Source of the DNA: Oscheius sp. JU75
Lineage: Eukaryota > Nematoda > Chromadorea > Rhabditida > Rhabditidae
NCBI GenBank assembly: GCA_037178855.1
Contig: JASJZC010000005.1
Coordinates: 2,976,001-3,040,000 of the forward strand
DNA length: 64,000 nucleotides
Direction: 5' to 3'
Part shown: positions 59,787 to 64,000 of the stretch, one piece after another
Layout: each line of letters opens with the position of its first letter
How positions within the stretch are numbered: the first letter of the stretch is position 1
The notes under the pieces: generated by a model
Seen by the model: the letters and a program-made list of their open reading frames with translations, nothing else
Database searches by the model: none
What the model was told of the DNA's origin: nothing
Translations under genes and position numbers: made by a program

Positions 59787-60043
59787 TTATAGGAACAGAA
59801 CGACAAATGCCATGCAGAAACAACCGAGCGATACCCAAGGACTCAGACGTTCTCCGATACGAGCGAGCTTCCAGAACACTCCAAGAAAGCTAAAAATAGT
59901 CAGATATTAATCGACTTGGTAGAAACATACCCCGTCTTGTTGCGATCGATGATCTTAGGAGCAAATGCGCGAATATAGGCACAGGTGCAGATGAGAAGAA
60001 GGATAACGGAGATGAGACTTTGGAAGTTGAAAAGAGCCGACAG
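59787..60043 (-). CDS. tmem167a: TMEM167/kish small Golgi membrane protein, start unclear
   Basis: Two exons code [37 protein letters not shown] and [20 protein letters not shown], almost the full kish protein, with two membrane segments; TAA is at 59787-59789. Kish proteins act early in the secretory pathway. The expected initiator Met before SALFNFQ is replaced by CTG (60043-60041), and an in-frame TAA lies three codons further upstream (60055-60053), with no ATG between. The protein either starts at CTG (an A lies at -3) or gets its start from an upstream exon through an acceptor at ATAAGCAG. No upstream exon with a suitable ATG was recognised. Confidence 0.85.
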
Positions 60044-60437
60044 TTTTGCTGCTTATTCCCTCGTTTCGAAGGGTCTAGAACAACATTAAGAATTCGAACT
60101 TGAGAAGAAAAAGAAAACGAAAAGCTTCAAAAGAAATGATTGTTTGCAGCATGAAACAAGTCTAAAAAAGTTTGCCGTTTCCCTCCTTTTTTCTCCGACG
60201 CAAATTTGCGTACCGGACTGGGTCCTGTCACGAATTACCGTAACCTGCAGGCCTCGACCGCTTGAAACTGCAAATCCCAAAAATTGATTCCTTTGTCGTG
60301 CACTTTCTTGTGGCGTTTCTCCGTGTTTTTTTGTGCTAAATCAGTATGTCTCGTTTTCAGTTGCCGTTGATACAATACTTTCTTTGTATTTTTATCATCT
60401 CCATCTCTCTTCTTATCAGTGTGTTTTCAGGTATAAA
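60044..60437. other. Divergent promoter between kish and ribosomal P2 genes
   Basis: Shared upstream region of two housekeeping genes on opposite strands. It ends with GTGTTTTCAGGTATAAAATG, an acceptor-like site immediately before the P2 start codon. TCTC/CTTT tracts are present; no further element is recognised. Confidence 0.45.
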
Positions 60438-61066
60438 ATGAGGTACGTTTCAGCATACCTTCTCGCTGTTCTCGGTGGAAATGCCTCTCCTAAGGTAAGC
60501 CTTTTAAACAACGAACGTTTGCACGAAAAGCTCATTCAAAAGCACTGATTTTTGCGTCGTCTAGCAATGTCAGCCGTCAACTTGAGCAAGATCAAAGTAG
60601 ATACTTTTGGGTGAGGTGGTGATTGACTTCAACGCTGCCTCAATAAGATCTAGACAATTAGAAACCTGTTTTCAATGAAAAATCTTATTTTTAGTTGTAG
60701 GTCGATGATCTGAAGAATATCCTCGGAGCCGTCGGAGTCGACACCGATGTCGAAACCGCTAAGCTTGTCGTCAGCCGTCTTCAAGGCAAAACGATCGAGG
60801 AGCTGATCGCCGAAGGTGCTTCCGGACTCGTGTCGGTTCGTTGACTCTATTGCAAGCGGTTCAATAAAGTTCTCTTCTAGGTCAGCGGAGGAGCTGCTCC
60901 CGCTGCATCTGCTGCTCCAGTTGCCGCCGCCGCTGCTGCCCCCGCTGAAGAGAAGGGAGGAAAGAAAAAGGAGGAGCCCAAAGAAGAGAGTGATGATGAT
61001 ATGGGTATGTCGTCACTGTAGTTTCCAAAATAGTTCTATTTTTCAGGTTTCGGACTCTTCGACTAA
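60438..61066 (+). CDS. rplp2: Large-subunit acidic ribosomal protein P2
   Basis: ATG 60438 (MRYVSAYLLAVLGGNASPK), exon 2 from 60701 (VDDLKNILGAVGVDTDVETA), then an Ala-rich hinge and the C-terminal EESDDDMGFGLFD, the factor-binding tail of stalk proteins. Stop TAA 61064-61066. P2 dimers with P1 form the ribosomal stalk that recruits translation GTPases. Length about 111 aa is standard. The first intron (206 nt) is long for this genome. Confidence 0.96.
60495..60700 (+). ncRNA. Possible intronic H/ACA-like snoRNA (weak)
   Basis: Ribosomal-protein introns often host snoRNAs. In this 206-nt intron AGATCA at 60588-60593 fits the H box (ANANNA) and ACA at 60654-60656 sits a few bases before a possible 3' end. 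I could not confirm the two hairpins by eye. Confidence 0.15.
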
Positions 61067-61196
61067 CTGCGTTTGTTATCAAACCGGATTGTTTAAATAA
61101 TGGACTGATAAAATTGTTGATTGTGTATTTGAAAATATTGAATTCGTATCTTCGGTTACCGGCTACGTTATGGTTTGCCACAAATCGCGGTCGTAG

Positions 61197-61821
61197 ATGT
61201 CAAAGGTGCAGTACAAATTTGTTGACAGTCTTCTTGGGCGTGCTCTTGCTGCTGAAAATGCCGAAGGTCGTCTTTGTTATCTGTCTCTTCCCAAAGCCAA
61301 ATTAGATTCCGAGTTTCTAGATGGATTGCGCAAGTTGTATCCTAAGGCTGAGGAATGTACATTTCTTCAGTGTGAGGCCAATGTAACGATCCATTGGCCT
61401 TCCATGACGAGTTTTCAGGTTGTATCGATCTTGAACGGAAAAGCGATGGATATATCTTTAAGTGTTCACCTCGACGGCCCTGTATTTTCCGTGCTCGTCT
61501 GGGAAAGACTGATGAAAATTCCTTACGGAAGCGTGGCGTCTTATGCAGAGGTACGGATCCTTGAACTGATTGTTGAATTGCATCGTTTCAGATCGCCAAA
61601 GACATTGGGCGTCCCACAGCTTACCGCGCCGTTGCTCAAGCATGTGGCAGGAACCACATTGCGATAGTGGTCCCATGTCACAGGTTATTTTCTCATTATC
61701 GTTAATTAAATGTAACCGTTTAAGAGTGGTAGCATCGAACGGAGACATTTCGGGATTTGGTTGGGGAGTCGAGAACAAGAAGATGTTGCTGAAGAGAGAA
61801 GGCTACACAAAGTATTGCTAA
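61197..61821 (+). CDS. mgmt: Methylated-DNA-protein-cysteine methyltransferase (MGMT/AGT)
   Basis: ATG 61197 lies right after GGTCGTAG. The C-terminal AGT domain shows WERLMKIPYGSVASYAEIAK, DIGRPTAYRAVAQACGRNHI, the active-site IVVPCHR (acceptor cysteine) and VVASNGDISGFGWGVENKKM with LLKREG. It repairs O6-alkylguanine by irreversible transfer of the alkyl group to the cysteine. The N-terminal half is a diverged Ada-like domain. About 175 aa, TAA at 61819-61821. The helix-turn-helix arginine finger region (RPTAYRAV) is intact. Confidence 0.92.
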
Positions 61822-62111
61822 TGGAATGAATATATACCTTTTTTTCGTTTGCTCTAGACGCTGGAAGTACACATCCATGGGTCTCCCTGATCCCACCGGC
61901 TTTACACTTGAGTTTGTCTCTGGCCACATGATATTTGCCTTTGGTTATTTTCTCCCCGAGGTGATCCCATTTAGAAAACAGGAAATCCGAGAGAACCGTT
62001 ATTCGTTTTCGGCTCTTCCCCACATCCTCCTTCGAGACGTTTTATTTTTTAATCGCCCAGTTCAGATAAATGCCAGGAATCCCGCAACTAAAGTATTTGG
62101 CAGTTAGGGCA

Positions 62112-63490
62112 ATGGCGATCCGGTTGTTTCAGGTAATTCTTTCTCCCGTTTATACCCTTCCTCTTTCAAGTGCAACATAAGGTGGAGGAAATTGAAAGAT
62201 GTCGCCTTCGCACTAGGCGACGTGCTGAAAGTGTGGAGGCTGCCTCCAAAAATACGAGAAATGGTTCGTAGCGGAATTTCGGAAGTACTATTTGAAGTTC
62301 GAAGATGGGACGAGAAACATCGTGAAATGTTCGTGGAATCAACGGGCAAGAAAAGAGTCATGGACAGGGGAGAGCATCTACGCACATTTTACGGTCATTT
62401 GATTTGGAAGACATCATGGTTAGAACTTGAAAAGAATACAAAGGGTCGAAGTTCTTCAGCTACATGGTCGATGATCTCGCAACTGCTGAAATACTTTTGG
62501 AGACAGAATGTCGAGATTGGCCACAGCTCCAATTCCAGGTACGACTCTCTAATACTAAGGGTTCGTTCCAGTTTGCTTGTCTCTATGCAATGCAAAGTTT
62601 AATCGAGGACGATTTCCGATTTGACAAATATAGAAGAGCAACTTTGAAGTGAGTTTATAGAAACCTTCGGTAGCACAGAATCCCAGAAAGCAGCTCGCTG
62701 ACCATCCTGTCTATGACTTCTGGCTGACCTTGTTGGAGAGTAATTGGGAAGTCTTTTTCGATACTGGTGAGTCCTAGGAATGAAGTCATATCGGTTGCTT
62801 CAGAGACACGACTGGCTAATCAGAAAATGCAGCTATGCTTCCAGGTAAGATCAGTTGTGTAGATTCCGTAAGTTTATTCAGTTCGCAATACGCCACGGAT
62901 ACTTTCAACTTGTCAAGTTCATCTGGGACAAAATAGGAGACGCTACCAAAGAATATATAGGCTTTCTCCAATGGCGATCATTGTGTTTTCGTTCCCGCGA
63001 CCGGGACACGATGGCCTTTCTGTGTGAGAGACTTTGCCAGATGAACGCTGTCAGCATGGCGAGAATCTCCTTCACAATGTTCTGGAGTACCTTCTGCGAC
63101 ATGCTACATGTGAGTCAACGAGGAGCCTGAAAAATGAACTGAACGCTTAGAATGAGCAAGGAGATGTCGTTGTTCAAGACAAGTTCAAGCACAAATTTGT
63201 ATTTCTCCTCGATAACTGCTGTCCTGAGCTGAGAAGACGACTGCTTTCAATGGAAAACTTCAGAGTAGTCGCCGACGCCTTTCGGTACAACAGGCCCGAT
63301 GCTTTTGCTATCCTTCTCAACCTCCTCGAGCCGGAGCAATTGCGCCAAGCAACGTACGTTTTGATACAGGCGGCGACTCTGTGATTTCAGAGAGGTGGTG
63401 GATAGGATACAGGGTCGCCGACAGACGAGGGAAGGCGCCCAACTGCGGCGAGCAATGATGCGACGACAAGCAACCACAAACAATTGATCA
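62112..63490 (+). CDS. Unrecognised helical protein, possibly degenerate ankyrin-like repeats
   Basis: Starts ATG 62112 (MAIRLFQ, then after an intron VEEIERCRLRTRRRAESVEA). Later exons code YMVDDLATAEILLETECRDW, FRKFIQFAIRHGYFQLVKFI, FLCERLCQMNAVSMARISFT and FVFLLDNCCPELRRRLLSM, ending with a basic tail (MMRRQATTNN) near 63487. Pairs of short helices of this sort look like worn ankyrin-type repeats. I know no orthologue. Several splice junctions (62270-62420, 62690-62830) are only approximate, so the exact product is uncertain. Confidence 0.4.
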
Positions 63491-63619
63491 TAAACTATGG
63501 GTATGCTCCGAAGAGACTTTATTTGAAACTACAAAAGAAATAAAACTACAGTCTAACAACAATGGTGGGGCACAACAAATTACAAATTTTCAACATAGCC
63601 AAAAACGGTAACGGGGAAA

Positions 63620-64000
63620 CTAGTCAAAGGGAAGGAAGCAGGGCTTGAAATGATGAACGAAGAGATGCTCCTCGGGAATGTACGTACCGCGCAGCATCAC
63701 CAAGTCCTCTCTGGAATGGTGATTATTGCACGAGGAAAGGGACTAACGGGGGATTGATAAGATGAACGATCTCCAAGACGGGGAAAATGTCCCTTATATA
63801 CTGATCGAGACACTTATCCACAACAATGCTCTTCAGAGGGTAACTGCTGTTTACAAGTCTGAAAAGGAGCTACAAAGAGGAAGGAAAGGAGCCTACTTGC
63901 ATCGCAGTTCGGCTTTACTCACACCACAAAATCCGAATTCGCCGATCATTTGAATGAAAGCTATAGCAATCTGAAATTAGTTCCTACGTGATGAACGATA
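63620..64000 (-). CDS. C-terminal end of an unrecognised gene (continues beyond window)
   Basis: Minus-strand exons at the right edge: about 63960-63900 (IAFIQMIGEFGFCGVSKAEL), about 63840-63755 (KSIVVDKCLDQYIRDIFPVL, EIVHLINPP) and about 63718-63620 (EDLVMLRGTYIPEEHLFVHH, FKPCFLPFD), with TAG at 63620-63622. The first piece resembles a winged-helix entry. The remainder lies outside the window, so no function is assigned. Confidence 0.45.

Overview
This is animal nuclear DNA, most likely from a nematode. Genes are compact and split by many introns of about 35-50 nt with GT donors and TTTCAG-like acceptors. Many start codons sit 0-10 nt after a TTCAG/TTGCAG-like acceptor, as expected for spliced-leader trans-splicing. 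Same-strand genes often lie 130-220 nt apart, as in operons. A tardigrade is the main alternative; I cannot name the species. No bacterial features, tRNA, rRNA or CRISPR were recognised. Exon joins were made by eye from conserved protein families and splice sites, so single boundaries may be off.

Layout. 1-1.3 kb: C-terminal half of a degenerate DEAD-box helicase (+). 1.6-3.8 kb: Pax2/5/8 transcription factor (+). 4.3-5.4 kb: REEP-like membrane protein fused to an MSP domain (-). 5.7-6.0 kb: inverted copy of part of the next gene. 6.4-11.8 kb: nucleoporin ELYS/MEL-28 (-). 12.3-13.1 kb: broken mucin-like gene (+). 13.2-14.7 kb: membrane-anchored coiled-coil protein (-). 15.0-17.1 kb: C2H2 zinc-finger protein (+). 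17.2-18.0 kb: single-pass membrane protein (+). 18.2-19.8 kb: bZIP factor (-). 19.8-23.3 kb: gene-poor, with a 680-bp transposon-like element. 23.3-26.7 kb: exosome nuclease DIS3 (+). 26.8-27.5 kb: AT-hook protein (-). 28.0-30.2 kb: adiponectin receptor-like protein (-). 31.0-36.8 kb: a plus-strand series MINDY deubiquitinase, makorin, SPIN90-like, ALYREF. 36.8-38.5 kb: empty. 38.5-40.3 kb: aerolysin/ETX-MTX2-like protein (+). 40.7-46.2 kb: Tudor-SN gene with an internally duplicated nuclease array (+). 46.5-47.7 kb: DNAJC17 (+). 47.8-60.0 kb: a minus-strand series; in transcription order TMEM167/kish, POP7, FDXR, phosducin-like, NPRL3, UXT, a second Tudor-SN, Aurora kinase, small secreted protein. 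60.4-61.8 kb: ribosomal P2 and MGMT (+). The right end holds an unrecognised plus gene and the 3' end of a minus gene.

Most striking is the Tudor-SN locus. One gene carries two successive SN1-SN4 arrays. A second, ordinary copy lies inverted 3.6 kb away, and the two share a nearly identical 2,548-bp palindromic arm. The same block appears a third time in the first array, with identical introns but diverged flanks, which suggests ongoing gene conversion. A smaller palindrome (356-bp arms) lies at the ELYS gene.

The minus-strand 47.8-60.0 kb series looks like an operon or operon-like cluster of housekeeping genes. Many genes here serve RNA metabolism (DIS3, ALYREF, POP7, DNAJC17, Tudor-SN, makorin) or core cell biology, so the window is mostly conserved genome with a few lineage-specific genes between.
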